Part shown: positions 23,604 to 32,405 of the stretch, in pieces | Position numbering within the stretch: position 1 is the first letter of the stretch | Layout of the letters: each line of letters begins with the position of its first letter | Source of the DNA: an uncultured Clostridia bacterium | Lineage (GTDB): Bacteria > Bacillota > Clostridia > Christensenellales > Aristaeellaceae | NCBI GenBank assembly: GCA_946538615.1 | Contig: CAMNGW010000011.1 | Location: 1 to 32,405, forward strand | Direction: 5' to 3' | DNA: 32,405 bases | The notes under the pieces: model-generated | Told to the model about the DNA's origin: nothing | The model's input: only the letters and a program-made list of their open reading frames with translations | The model's database searches: none | Program-made: the position numbers and the translations under genes

Positions 23604-23628
23604 TACAATAGAACCGGCACAAAGGTTC
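23604..23628 (+). promoter_or_regulatory. possible weak promoter and leader dyad of the GH3 operon
   Basis: TACAAT at 23604-23609 could be a -10, but no -35 hexamer is present at the right distance, as is common for AraC-activated promoters. GAACC-n8-GGTTC follows at 23611-23628. The call rests on position only. Confidence 0.3.
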
Positions 23629-23657
23629 TCTGTCCGCATAATGCAAGGAGGCATCCC

Positions 23658-25796
23658 ATGGACATTGAAAGTATTCTGAAACAAATGACCGTTGAAGAAA
23701 AGGCAGCGCTGGTATCCGGCACGGACTTTATGTATACCAACCCCATCCCCAGATTGGGCATTCCCTCCCTGTGCATGTCAGATGGCCCCCATGGCCTGCG
23801 CAAGCAGAAGGCGGGCGGTGACAACGGCATCACCGCCAGTGAACCGGCTACAGCTTTCCCCACAGCAGTGACCACCGCTTCCGGGTGGAACCCGGAAAAC
23901 CTCAAAAAGATGGGCGCTGCCATTGGCAGGGAATGCCGTCATTACGGGGTGCACACCCTGCTAGGCCCCGGGGTGAACATCAAGAGGAACCCCCTGTGCG
24001 GACGGAATTTTGAATATTTTTCCGAAGACCCCTTCCTGGCAAGCGTTATGGGCGCTGCCGAGGTGGAGGGCGTACAGAGCCAGGGCGTGGGGGTATCCGT
24101 GAAGCATTTCGCCATGAACAACACTGAAAACTACCGCTTCATGGGCAATTCCGTGGCCTCGGAAAACACCATCCGCAATCTGTACCTGAAGCCCTTTGAA
24201 TATATCGTGAAGCACGCCCGGCCTGCCACCCTGATGTGCGCATACAATCAGATCAACGGCGTATACTGCTCCGAAAACAAATGGCTCCTCACCGATGTGC
24301 TGCGCAAGGAGTGGGGCTTTGAGGGCGCTGTCATGAGTGACTGGGGCGCTGTTCACGACCGGCCAGCCGGGATCAGGGCAGGGCTCGACCTGGAAATGCC
24401 GGGCGATACCGCCATATGCCGCCGCTGGATCATAGACGCGGCGCAGGACGGTTCCCTGCCCATGGAGGACCTGGATCAGGCCTGCCGGAACATTCTGAAA
24501 TGGATCAGCCAGTATGTGAAACCCGCAGACCCAGAGCCTGTCAATTGGCAGGCGCATCACGTACTGGCCGGGGAAATTGCCGCAGACTGTGCCGTACTGA
24601 TGAAGAACGACGGCGCGCTTCCCCTGACCGGAAAAGAAAAGCTGCATCTTGCCGGCGAGCTGTATGAAACCATGCGCTATCAGGGCGCAGGCAGCTCCAT
24701 GATCAACCCGACTCAGGTAACGACGGTCAAGGATGCCTTTGAAAAGCGGCATATCATCAGTCATTCTTTGGCGGATTGCGATACGGTCCTGGTTTTTGCG
24801 GGCCTCACAGATGAATACGAATCCGAAAGCTGCGACCGGGAAAACATGCGCCTGCCGGAAAAGCAATTGAAGCTGATCGACGATATGATCGCCACCGGCA
24901 AGAAAGTGGTGGTGGTGCTCTTTGGCGGGAGCGTGGTGGAACTCCCCTTCAATGATCGGGTCAGCGCCATCCTGAATATGTTCCTGCCGGGCCAGAACGG
25001 CGGCGAAGCCACTGCACAGCTGCTGTTCGGTGAGAAGAATCCTTCCGGCAAGCTGGCGGAAACCTGGCCCATGAAATATGAGGACGTACCTGGCCATGGG
25101 ACCTTCGGGAAAACTATACAGGAGGTCTATGCGGAGGGAACAGAGGTCGGCTACCGGTATTATCAGAAGCACGGCATTCCCGTGCGCTACCCCTTCGGCC
25201 ATGGGCTGAGCTATACCACCTTTGAACACAGCGGATGGCAGAAGGACGGGGACGTATGGACGCAGACGATCACCAACACCGGCAGCCGCTTCGGCGCAGA
25301 GGTGGCCCAGCTGTATCTGGATGGCGAACTGAAAGGCTTTGCAAAGGTATACCTGAACCCCGGGGAAAGCAGAACGGTTGCCATTGCCGCACAAGAAGAA
25401 TGCAGCGCCGTGTATTCCGATACGTATACGGTTCCCTCTCTTCCGGAATCCTTCCCTGTTACCCTTGAGTCCCGGTTCACAGATCTGCAGCAGTCCTTTA
25501 TCGGCCGCATCCTGTTTAACGCCGTACTGTCCGTTGCCAGAGGTCAGAAGAAAAAGGCGGACAAAATGCCTGATGGCCCTGAAAAGGAAAACGCAAGGAA
25601 GGGCGCGCTGTTCTTGAAACGCATCCTGGAAAGCAATTCCCTGCGCTCCATGTCCATGTCCGCCGGGCAGAGCATGCCCTGGCACGTGGCCAACGGCATG
25701 ATGGAAATGGCCAACGGCCATATATTCAGAGGAATCAGATGCTTCCTGTCACCCGTCAAAGTACCCAAGCTGCCAAAGGAGGAGAACGCGCAATGA
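23658..25796 (+). CDS. GH3 beta-glycosidase, cytoplasmic
   Basis: Retaining exo-beta-glycosidase of family GH3, 712 residues. The N-terminal barrel contains [18 protein letters not shown] (149-158) and the nucleophile motif [10 protein letters not shown] (Asp228). The second domain holds [19 protein letters not shown] with the general acid Glu region, and [29 protein letters not shown] fibronectin-III-like region ([20 protein letters not shown]) and a tail of about 100 residues rich in Lys and Met follow. There is no signal peptide, so it acts on imported glycosides, probably removing beta-glucosyl or similar residues. The start at 23658 has AAGGAGG eight bases upstream; the ORF track adds 34 unsupported residues. 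The stop overlaps the transporter start as ATGA. Confidence 0.92.
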   Translation: MDIESILKQMTVEEKAALVSGTDFMYTNPIPRLGIPSLCMSDGPHGLRKQKAGGDNGITASEPATAFPTAVTTASGWNPENLKKMGAAIGRECRHYGVHTLLGPGVNIKRNPLCGRNFEYFSEDPFLASVMGAAEVEGVQSQGVGVSVKHFAMNNTENYRFMGNSVASENTIRNLYLKPFEYIVKHARPATLMCAYNQINGVYCSENKWLLTDVLRKEWGFEGAVMSDWGAVHDRPAGIRAGLDLEMPGDTAICRRWIIDAAQDGSLPMEDLDQACRNILKWISQYVKPADPEPVNWQAHHVLAGEIAADCAVLMKNDGALPLTGKEKLHLAGELYETMRYQGAGSSMINPTQVTTVKDAFEKRHIISHSLADCDTVLVFAGLTDEYESESCDRENMRLPEKQLKLIDDMIATGKKVVVVLFGGSVVELPFNDRVSAILNMFLPGQNGGEATAQLLFGEKNPSGKLAETWPMKYEDVPGHGTFGKTIQEVYAEGTEVGYRYYQKHGIPVRYPFGHGLSYTTFEHSGWQKDGDVWTQTITNTGSRFGAEVAQLYLDGELKGFAKVYLNPGESRTVAIAAQEECSAVYSDTYTVPSLPESFPVTLESRFTDLQQSFIGRILFNAVLSVARGQKKKADKMPDGPEKENARKGALFLKRILESNSLRSMSMSAGQSMPWHVANGMMEMANGHIFRGIRCFLSPVKVPKLPKEENAQ

Positions 25797-27313
25797 AGCT
25801 GCCCGCAAGTCTTGTTCGCTCCGACACCGTCACCAGGAAAGAAAAATGGCTGGGCTATCTGCTTGGCCCTGCCGGGGCACTGCTGCTCAATGCTGTACTG
25901 TCCACTTACCTGAACGTGTATTACACCGACGTACTGGGCCTCACCGGATTGTGGGGCGGTATGTTCCTGACCATCTTCCCTATCGTGTCCAAGGTGATCG
26001 ACGCTGTGACCAACATCGTGATGGGATACGTGATTGATCGCACCAGAACCAGTGAAGGCAAGGCCAGGCCCTGGCTGCTGCTGTCCGCGCCCCTTGTGAC
26101 GGTCACCGCCATATTGCTGTTTACCGTGCCTGAAGGCAGCGACACAGTAAAGGCCATTTGGGTGATGATCAGCTATAACCTGTTCTATTCCTTCGCCTAT
26201 ACCATCTTCAATATGAGCCACAACCTGATGGTGCCCCTGTCCACCCGCGACAGCACAGCCCGGGGCGGCCTCTCCGTTTTCAACCAGATCACCACCATCA
26301 TGATGAGCGGCATCCTGGTAGCCCTGGTGTTCCCCATGGTCATCATGCCCATCATCGGTGTGGACAAATCCAAGTGGATCACGCTCATGTCCATCCTGGC
26401 CATCCTTGCCCTCCCGCTCACCCTGATAGAATACTTCTTCACCAGGGAGCGGGTGACACAGGAAGCTGCCGGAGAGGGCGAGGAACAGAAGCTCACCTTC
26501 CGCCAGCAGATGAAAACCATCTTCTCGGATAAGTATATGGTGCTGATGTACGTTTATTTCCTGGTGTACACCATCGGCACCACGCTGAAAAACCTGGGGC
26601 TGGTGTATTACTGCAACTATGTGCTGGGCACCTATAATGACGGCATCACCCAGATGCTGGTCTCCGTCATCGGCGGCGTGCCCATGGGCATCGGCATTTT
26701 TGCCGTATGGCCCCTGGCCAGGAAATTCGGCAAGCGCAATGTGACCATGGTGGGGTTCCTGCTCTATGCCCTGGGCAGTCTGATCTGCTGGCTGTTCCCG
26801 ACGGATCTGGTGACCGTGCTGACCGGTCAGTTCATTAAGAACATCGGCGGCCTGCCCTGTGCCTATGTGTTCATGGCGCTGTTCGCAGACTGCCTGGATC
26901 ATCTGGAATGGAGCAAGCGCATCCGGGCGGACGGTGCGGCCATGTCCATCTATAACATCATTGCCGTTGCCATGGTGGGCATCATGACAGGAGTGTTCAA
27001 CTGGATGCTGTCCCTGGCAGGGTACATCAAACCTGAAGCCTTCCAGAGCGCGGCGGACGCAGGCGCGTATCTTTCCGCCAATGGCCTGACGGCTCAGGTT
27101 GCCATTGAAAGCCTGAAGGCCGCGGCAGATGGCACGGTGACCGTGGCCATGCAGCAGCCCCAGAGCGTTTATTGGGTGATTTCCTTCGCCTTTGTGGGGC
27201 TGGAGGTCTTTACGGGCATCATTCTGGCTGTGATCCTGAAATTCATCGATGTGGAAAAGAACATCACCAGGGAGCAGGAAGAAATCAAGGCGCGTAAAGA
27301 AATGAAAGCGTGA
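25793..27313 (+). CDS. GPH-family sugar:cation symporter (MFS)
   Basis: A membrane transporter of 506 residues with about 12 hydrophobic helices, related to MelB and XynB-type glycoside-pentoside-hexuronide symporters. It would import a glycoside with Na+ or H+. [26 protein letters not shown], the loop [15 protein letters not shown] and the mid-protein [12 protein letters not shown] are typical. ATG 25793 overlaps the GH3 stop by four bases, with AAAGGAGG upstream. It sits between the GH3 and esterase genes and provides the uptake step of this operon. No ABC system is attached to this operon, unlike the two mannoside operons. Confidence 0.9.
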   Translation: MKLPASLVRSDTVTRKEKWLGYLLGPAGALLLNAVLSTYLNVYYTDVLGLTGLWGGMFLTIFPIVSKVIDAVTNIVMGYVIDRTRTSEGKARPWLLLSAPLVTVTAILLFTVPEGSDTVKAIWVMISYNLFYSFAYTIFNMSHNLMVPLSTRDSTARGGLSVFNQITTIMMSGILVALVFPMVIMPIIGVDKSKWITLMSILAILALPLTLIEYFFTRERVTQEAAGEGEEQKLTFRQQMKTIFSDKYMVLMYVYFLVYTIGTTLKNLGLVYYCNYVLGTYNDGITQMLVSVIGGVPMGIGIFAVWPLARKFGKRNVTMVGFLLYALGSLICWLFPTDLVTVLTGQFIKNIGGLPCAYVFMALFADCLDHLEWSKRIRADGAAMSIYNIIAVAMVGIMTGVFNWMLSLAGYIKPEAFQSAADAGAYLSANGLTAQVAIESLKAAADGTVTVAMQQPQSVYWVISFAFVGLEVFTGIILAVILKFIDVEKNITREQEEIKARKEMKA

Positions 27314-28404
27314 TGAAAATGAAAAGAGGGCAGAAAATGGTTCTGATCATTCCTGGTGCTGTCCTCCTGGCCCTGGCGATCGCACTGCTCACCCAGATGG
27401 GCACAGGGGGCAGCTATACCGGCAAGGATGGCAGATATGTCCATGTGACCAGGAACACTTCCTTTCATCATATTTACAACCATCCTCTGTGGGATGGGAA
27501 CGGAAAGAATCTGTATTCCATTTGGGGTAATCAGAAGATCAGCGGTTACCTGGGCTTCATGAGCGTGAAATCCCTGTGCCACTGGTGCGGATGGAACGCG
27601 GACAGTGCAGTGGACGGGATGAACTGCCTGATCGACGCAGCCAACGAAAACCGGGTGGAAATCTGGAACGTGTATCCGGAGGATGTGATCGCGGCTGATC
27701 CACATTTTGCGTCCGTCCAGGCCGTGTATTATCACGGGAAGCCCGGCATGCCGGTGGCCATCGTGGCAGCCGGCGGCGGGTATCAGAATGTGGCTTCTTT
27801 AGAGGAAGGCTTTCCGTATGCGGCGGTGCTGAACCGGGCGGGGTACCCGGTGTTTGTGCTCAAATACCGGGTGGCAGACGATCTGGTCCCGGCTGCGGAT
27901 GTGGAAAACGCCATCAACCCCAGGGTCAGTGAGGCGTCCAAGGATTTGCAGGCACTGATCCGTCTGATCCACAGCCGTTCTCAGGAACTCGGTCTCTCCC
28001 TTGACAGCTATTCCCTTTGGGGCTCCAGCGCTGGCGGCGGACTGATTTCAGCCTTTGCCTTTGACTTTGAAGGACCGGACTTTGAAGAACTTGCGCTTCC
28101 CAGGCCTGCCGCGCTGTTCCTGATTTACACCCACGCCAAATATATCGATCAGTTCCAATTTACTTCGGATGATCTGCCGGTGTTCACCATTGTGGGCGTC
28201 GGGGACAAGTTCGGTGGCGACGAGGTGATGGACCGGGTCGCGCCGAGGATGCAGGAAGCGGGAATGGACGTGGTCTATCACAAGTACCGGAACTATCCCC
28301 ACGGCAGCGGCCTGGGCAAAGGAACGGATGCCGAGGGCTGGATCAGCGAGGCCATTGCCTTCTGGGAAAGCCATATGGGCAAAAGAAATGAGGAAAGCAA
28401 ATGA
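27313..28404 (+). CDS. membrane-anchored alpha/beta-hydrolase, acetyl-esterase type
   Basis: The N-terminus is basic (KMKRGQK) followed by one hydrophobic helix (MVLIIPGAVLLALAIALL), so the catalytic part probably faces outside. It has the hydrolase elbow WGSSAGGG (Ser239), an oxyanion-hole-like AAGGGYQNV, VGVGDKFGG with a candidate Asp, and NYPHGSGLG with the candidate His, as in Aes/acetyl-esterase proteins that deacylate glycosides. About 110 residues before the hydrolase core are not typical of the family. The ATG overlaps the transporter stop as TGATG; an in-frame ATG at 27337 has a better GAGGG spacing and is an alternative start. It could strip acyl groups from a glycoside before uptake. 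Confidence 0.75.
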   Translation: MKMKRGQKMVLIIPGAVLLALAIALLTQMGTGGSYTGKDGRYVHVTRNTSFHHIYNHPLWDGNGKNLYSIWGNQKISGYLGFMSVKSLCHWCGWNADSAVDGMNCLIDAANENRVEIWNVYPEDVIAADPHFASVQAVYYHGKPGMPVAIVAAGGGYQNVASLEEGFPYAAVLNRAGYPVFVLKYRVADDLVPAADVENAINPRVSEASKDLQALIRLIHSRSQELGLSLDSYSLWGSSAGGGLISAFAFDFEGPDFEELALPRPAALFLIYTHAKYIDQFQFTSDDLPVFTIVGVGDKFGGDEVMDRVAPRMQEAGMDVVYHKYRNYPHGSGLGKGTDAEGWISEAIAFWESHMGKRNEESK

Positions 28405-30926
28405 AAGCGGTCCGGTTGAGAACAGAGTATCTGGTCAATCCCCTGGGGATGGATATACAGCACCCCCGGCTGTTCTGGAACTGTGCTGACGGTACCAGAC
28501 AGACAGCTTATCAGATCGCATGCGGACAATGGGACAGCGGCAGGGTGGAGAGCGGTTCCATGCACGCGGATTACCCGCTGCCCCTTGCTGACCGGGAGCG
28601 GGTCACCTGGAAGGTCCGGCTGTGGGATGAAAACGGTGTGCCCGGGGCATGGAGTGAAGCCGCTTACTTTGAAATGGGCATCAGAAAATGGGATGCTTCC
28701 TGGATCACCGGAAACTACAGCGTGAACAAAAAGCAGCGCTATCCCGTGGATTGCTTCCGGAAAATTTTCACTGCTGCACAAGCGCAGAAGGCCCGGATGT
28801 ACATCACCGCCTGCGGGCTGTATGAAGCCGTGCTGAACGGTCACCGGGTGGGTGATTTCATCCTGGCTCCCGGCATCACCGATTACAGGAAGCGCATCCA
28901 GTACCAGACATGGGATGTGACTGACCTGCTCAAAGCGGGCAAGAATGTATTGACCGTACAGCTTTCGGACGGCTGGTACCGCGGCAGCACAGGTGCCTGG
29001 GGCCTGAAGAACCAGTACGGAACGGAAACCGCCCTGCTGGTCCAGCTGGAAATCACGGACAGGGATGGGAAAACACAGACCGTCTGCTCGGACGAAACCT
29101 GGGAGTGGAGCAATGACGGCCCCATCCGCTTTGCCGATAATAAAGACGGTGAAATTGTGGACGCCAACAGGGAACCCGGCTACGGCGGAAAGGCCAGGCG
29201 CACATCCCGCGCCGTTGTTCCCTCCGCCTCCGGCAATGTGCCTGTCCGGGAGCACGAGCACTTTTCTCCCACGGTGATCCATACGCCCGGCGGAAAAACA
29301 GTGCTGGATTTCGGGCAGAACATCGCCGGTTATGTCTCCTTCCGGGTCTTGGCAAAGCAGGGGCAGAAGATCACACTGACCCATGGGGAAATGCTGGACA
29401 GCCAGGGCGAACTGACCCTGCGCAACATACAGTGCAGCAGCAAAAAAATCACCACGCCGCTGCAAAAAACAGAATACACCTGCAGGGAAGGCATCAACGA
29501 ATACAGGCCCCGCTTCTGCATATTCGGCTTTCAGTATGTGCAGGTGGACGGCGACATCCAGGTCTCCCCCGGGGACTTTGAAGCCATCGCCGTTTATTCG
29601 GACATGGAAGACACCCTTGCCTTTGACAGCTCCAATGACCTTCTGAACCGCTTCGTATCCTGTACCCGCTGGAGTACGAAGAACAACTCCGCTGATCTGC
29701 CCACAGACTGCCCCACCCGGGAGCGCCACGGGTGGACCGGGGACGCTCAGATCTTTTTCAGCACAGCGGCCTATCTTTTCGATTACGCTTCCTTCTCCAG
29801 GAAGTTCCTGAACGATATGTACGACTGGCAGCGCAAGGATGGCTGTCTGCCCCAGATTGCCCCGGCTGGCGGAGTGGATTTCTATATGAACACCATGAAC
29901 GGCTCTGTGGGCTGGGCAGACGCGGGCATCATCATTCCCTACCGCTTCTGGAAGCAGTATGGGGACGAGCGCATCCTGACCAGTTACTACCCCGGCATGA
30001 AAAAGTACGCCCGCTTTATGATGAAGCGCTGCGGCAAGCCCGGGCTGCTGGCCAGGCCCCTGGAACTTCATGGGGAGAACAGGAAATATGCCGTCAACGC
30101 GGGCCAGAGCTACGGCGAATGGGCTGAGCCTGCCGATGTGCATCCCAGCAGATGGACAGACATGGCGGCTCCCCATCCCGAGGTGTCCACCGCTTACACC
30201 GCCTTCGTGATGGGCCTGATGGCCGAAATCGCTGAGCATTTGGGGAAAGCGGAGGACGCGGCGCTGTACCGCAGGTATGAATCCGGCTGTAAAAAAGCCT
30301 ATCAGGAGCTGGTGGAAAAACCGGGTTTCTCCCTGGACACGGACCGTCAGGCGGTGCTGGTCCGTCCGCTGTATATGAAGCTGCTCAATGATAAACAGAC
30401 AGCATTTGCCAAGGGCCGCCTGCTGCAGGCGGTGAAAAACTACCGTTACCGGGTAGGCACCGGTTTTCTGTCCACGCCGCTGATTCTGGACGTGCTGGCC
30501 CAGATCGATCTGGACGCAGCCTACCGGATGCTGGAAAACGAGGAAATGCCCGGCTGGCTGTTCATGCCAAAAGCCGGCGCTACCACCGTATGGGAAAGCT
30601 GGGAAGGCACCCGGGCCCAGGGCGGCATCGCTTCCCTGGACCACTACTCCAAAGGCGCTGTGCTGGAATGGGTATTCCGGGTGATGTGCGGCGTACAGGT
30701 GGATGGAGAGAACCATTTCCTTCTTGCACCCCGTCCGGGCGGACACTTTGAATATGCGGGCGTGAAATACAGCAGCATTTTCGGCCGGGTGGAAAGCGCC
30801 TGGAAGCGTGCGGGCGGAAAAACGGTTTATACCTTTTCCGTCCCGGCCAATTGCACGGCCACTGTGGTTCTGCCCGGGCAGGGGGCCCGGGAACTGACAG
30901 CTGGCACGTATCAGATGGAAGTGTAA
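28401..30926 (+). CDS. GH78 alpha-L-rhamnosidase, cytoplasmic
   Basis: An inverting alpha-L-rhamnosidase of 841 residues that removes terminal rhamnose from oligosaccharides or plant glycosides. The GH78 catalytic signature is complete: DCPTRERHGWTGDAQ at residues 436-450. N-terminal beta domains with LRTEYLVNPLGMD and ITACGLYEAVLNGHRVGDF precede the helical barrel. WESWEGT and SLDHYSKGAVLEWVF follow, and the protein ends in a beta domain. No signal peptide is present. ATG 28401 overlaps the esterase stop by four bases (ATGA), with GAGGAAAG upstream. Together with GH3 it would dismantle a rhamnosyl-glucoside such as a rutinose- or neohesperidose-type glycoside; the exact substrate is inferred. 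Confidence 0.93.
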   Translation: MKAVRLRTEYLVNPLGMDIQHPRLFWNCADGTRQTAYQIACGQWDSGRVESGSMHADYPLPLADRERVTWKVRLWDENGVPGAWSEAAYFEMGIRKWDASWITGNYSVNKKQRYPVDCFRKIFTAAQAQKARMYITACGLYEAVLNGHRVGDFILAPGITDYRKRIQYQTWDVTDLLKAGKNVLTVQLSDGWYRGSTGAWGLKNQYGTETALLVQLEITDRDGKTQTVCSDETWEWSNDGPIRFADNKDGEIVDANREPGYGGKARRTSRAVVPSASGNVPVREHEHFSPTVIHTPGGKTVLDFGQNIAGYVSFRVLAKQGQKITLTHGEMLDSQGELTLRNIQCSSKKITTPLQKTEYTCREGINEYRPRFCIFGFQYVQVDGDIQVSPGDFEAIAVYSDMEDTLAFDSSNDLLNRFVSCTRWSTKNNSADLPTDCPTRERHGWTGDAQIFFSTAAYLFDYASFSRKFLNDMYDWQRKDGCLPQIAPAGGVDFYMNTMNGSVGWADAGIIIPYRFWKQYGDERILTSYYPGMKKYARFMMKRCGKPGLLARPLELHGENRKYAVNAGQSYGEWAEPADVHPSRWTDMAAPHPEVSTAYTAFVMGLMAEIAEHLGKAEDAALYRRYESGCKKAYQELVEKPGFSLDTDRQAVLVRPLYMKLLNDKQTAFAKGRLLQAVKNYRYRVGTGFLSTPLILDVLAQIDLDAAYRMLENEEMPGWLFMPKAGATTVWESWEGTRAQGGIASLDHYSKGAVLEWVFRVMCGVQVDGENHFLLAPRPGGHFEYAGVKYSSIFGRVESAWKRAGGKTVYTFSVPANCTATVVLPGQGARELTAGTYQMEV

Positions 30927-30938
30927 GGAGGGAACCTC

Positions 30939-31955
30939 ATGAAGGTCTGTATGATCGGCGGAACGGGTCTGCTGGGCAGTGAAGGTGCCAGAGAGCTGAT
31001 TGCAAGGGGGCATCAGGTAAAAGCCATTGCGCTGCCGCCGCTGCCTCAGGGAGCCGAGTTGCCCCCTGAGATGGAAATCACTTACGGCAATTATCTGGAA
31101 ATGACAGACGATGAAGTGCGCGCCATGTTCAGCGGCTGCGAAGGCTTTGTGTTCGCCGTCGGCGTGGATGAGCGGGTGGAAGGCCCGGCGCCCATCTATG
31201 ATCTGTTCAGAAAATACAATATTGATTCCCTGGACCGTCTGCTCCGTATCGCCAGGGAATGCGGCGTGAAGCACACCGTGGTGCTGGGCTCCTACTTCTC
31301 TTATTTCGCCAAGGCATGGCCGCAAATGCGGCTTACGGAGTGCCATCCCTATATCCGCAGCCGGATCGACCAGGAGAAAATGGCACTGGGCTATGCCGGG
31401 CCGGATTTTGATGTGGCGGTTCTGGAACTTCCCTATATCTTCGGCACGCAGCCTGGACGCAGGCCCGTGTGGGTATTCCTGGTGGAAAACATCCGTTCCA
31501 TGAAGGGCGTCACGATGTGGCCCAAAGGCGGCTCCACCATGGTAACGGTAAAGCAGGTGGGCCAGGCCATTGCCGGCGCGCTGGAAAGAAACCATGGCGG
31601 GAACTGCTATCCCATCGGCTGGTACAATCTGACATGGAAGGACATGCTGAGGATCTGCCACAAGTACCTGGGCTGCCCGGAGAAGAAGATCGTAACCATC
31701 CCCAACTGGATGTACGCCATTGGCGGGATGAAGCTCAAAAAGGAACAGAAGAAGAAGGGCATCGAGGGCGGACTGGACATGGTAAAGTTCACCCATCTGC
31801 AGTGCTCCGAGCAGTTCATTGATAAGAGCCTGGGCTGCGTGCCCCTGGGCGTAAAGGAAGACGATATCGATGCCGCCATTGGGGATTCCATCCGGCTGTG
31901 CGTGGATATCCTGGACGGAAAAGCAAAGAACATTGTTGCCATGAAGGGAGAATGA
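30939..31955 (+). CDS. NAD(P)-binding extended-SDR/NmrA-like protein
   Basis: A Rossmann-fold protein of 338 residues. The dinucleotide motif GGTGLLGSEGA is at residues 8-18. A serine-type region VVLGSYFSYFAK and PYIRSRIDQEKM follow where epimerase-like SDRs have YxxxK; here it reads Tyr138 and Arg142, so the catalytic Lys is replaced. LELPYIFGTQPGRRPVW and PIGWYNLTWKDML resemble NAD-dependent epimerase/dehydratase proteins. GGAGGG precedes ATG 30939, 12 bases after the rhamnosidase stop. The substrate is not known; with its neighbours it may reduce, epimerise or bind a sugar or aglycone. Confidence 0.75.
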   Translation: MKVCMIGGTGLLGSEGARELIARGHQVKAIALPPLPQGAELPPEMEITYGNYLEMTDDEVRAMFSGCEGFVFAVGVDERVEGPAPIYDLFRKYNIDSLDRLLRIARECGVKHTVVLGSYFSYFAKAWPQMRLTECHPYIRSRIDQEKMALGYAGPDFDVAVLELPYIFGTQPGRRPVWVFLVENIRSMKGVTMWPKGGSTMVTVKQVGQAIAGALERNHGGNCYPIGWYNLTWKDMLRICHKYLGCPEKKIVTIPNWMYAIGGMKLKKEQKKKGIEGGLDMVKFTHLQCSEQFIDKSLGCVPLGVKEDDIDAAIGDSIRLCVDILDGKAKNIVAMKGE

Positions 31956-31957
31956 GC

Positions 31958-32405
31958 ATGAAAACCGTTTTCATGACCGGCGCAGGCGGCGGCATGGGTT
32001 TTGAAAGCTTCAGGCAGATGCTGCCTGACATCGGGAAAAAATATAACCTTACCCTTCTTCTGCGGGATTCTGAAAAGAACAGAAACCTGTTTGCTCCCTA
32101 CACAGACCAACCGGGCCTGCGCATTGTCTGGGGCGATCTGACCAGCAAAGAGGACGTGGCTGCCTGCACACAGGACGCGGATCTCGTGCTGCACATCGCT
32201 GCCTTCGTATCTCCGGCCGCTGATTATTACCCGGAAAAAGCCATGAAAAACAACTATGGCTCCACAAAGAACATCATCGAAGCGATCCGGCAGCAGGGGC
32301 GCAGCGGCCTCACCAGATTTGTGTACATTGGTACGGTGGCTGAAACGGGGGACCGGATGCCGCCCATCCATTGGGGCCGGGTCGGCGATCCCATCAAGCC
32401 CAGCA
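31958..32405 (+). CDS. NAD-dependent epimerase/dehydratase, cut by window end
   Basis: This ORF is missing from the track because it runs off the window. It begins MKTVFMTGAGGGMGFESF, with a glycine-rich nucleotide-binding loop. IVWGDLTSKEDVAACTQDAD and VLHIAAFVSPAADYYPEKA are the usual beta3-beta4 region of extended SDRs, and RFVYIGTVAETGD is the Ser/Thr active-site strand. The YxxxK motif should lie beyond the window. AAGGGAG precedes the ATG, two bases after the previous stop, so it is co-transcribed with the other SDR-like gene. A pair of such enzymes in a glycosidase operon suggests oxidation-reduction chemistry on the released sugar or aglycone. Confidence 0.8.
   Translation, partial: MKTVFMTGAGGGMGFESFRQMLPDIGKKYNLTLLLRDSEKNRNLFAPYTDQPGLRIVWGDLTSKEDVAACTQDADLVLHIAAFVSPAADYYPEKAMKNNYGSTKNIIEAIRQQGRSGLTRFVYIGTVAETGDRMPPIHWGRVGDPIKPS

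Noticed and set aside
23961-26902. Minus-strand ORFs of 586 and 452 codons opposite GH3 and the symporter
   Set aside because: Both are in the codon-complement phase of well-supported genes and have no motifs or start signals.
28293-31796. 1167-codon minus-strand ORF across the GH78, esterase-end and SDR genes
   Set aside because: Its codons are exact complements of the sense codons, and GH78 and the SDR gene happen to share phase. It is open simply because these genes do not use TTA, CTA or TCA. No ribosome site or domain is seen.

Overview
The window looks like chromosomal DNA of a gut- or rumen-type Clostridia (Bacillota). Supporting signs are strong AGGAGG-type ribosome binding sites, TTGACA/TATAAT-like promoters, two ABC sugar-transport operons with no ATPase gene of their own, a GPH-type sugar symporter, and GntR- and AraC-type regulators. 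The genus cannot be named from sequence alone. No tRNA, rRNA, CRISPR array, insertion sequence or phage gene was recognised.

Left end (1-4.9 kb): a small purine-salvage-like pair, consisting of a guanine-deaminase-like gene broken by a one-base frameshift and a short, divergent nucleoside-hydrolase-like lipoprotein, closed by a strong terminator. It is followed by a decayed stretch (about 1.8-2.85 kb) holding a coiled-coil ORF, a duplicated 3' fragment of the neighbouring membrane-protein gene, and a pseudogene with a stop codon and two frameshifts. Next come an intact small membrane protein and about 1.3 kb with no convincing gene.

Centre (4.9-22.0 kb, all minus strand): two consecutive alpha-mannoside uptake and degradation operons. 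Operon 1, in transcription order, is a GntR/LacI-type regulator, two ABC permeases, a sugar-binding protein, a cytoplasmic GH76 alpha-1,6-mannanase-like enzyme and a GH38 alpha-mannosidase. Operon 2 is a sugar-binding protein, two permeases, a second divergent GH38 enzyme, a ROK sugar kinase, a GntR/UTRA regulator and a mannose-6-phosphate isomerase with a large extra N-terminal region. Together they encode a plausible complete route: imported manno-oligosaccharide to mannose (GH76, GH38), to mannose-6-phosphate (ROK), to fructose-6-phosphate (isomerase). Both operons carry a strong hairpin directly after the binding-protein gene. Operon 2 has a near-consensus promoter with palindromic operator candidates in the spacer and at the start point.

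Right end (22.3-32.4 kb): an AraC-type regulator diverges from a tightly coupled plus-strand operon of GH3 glycosidase, GPH symporter, membrane-anchored alpha/beta-hydrolase esterase, GH78 alpha-L-rhamnosidase and two NAD(P)-binding SDR-type proteins, the last cut by the window end. The arrangement suggests uptake and stepwise dismantling of an acylated, rhamnose-containing glycoside, probably of plant origin, with the dehydrogenases acting on the sugar or the aglycone. Several gene borders overlap by ATGA or TGATG, so the first four genes are probably translationally coupled.
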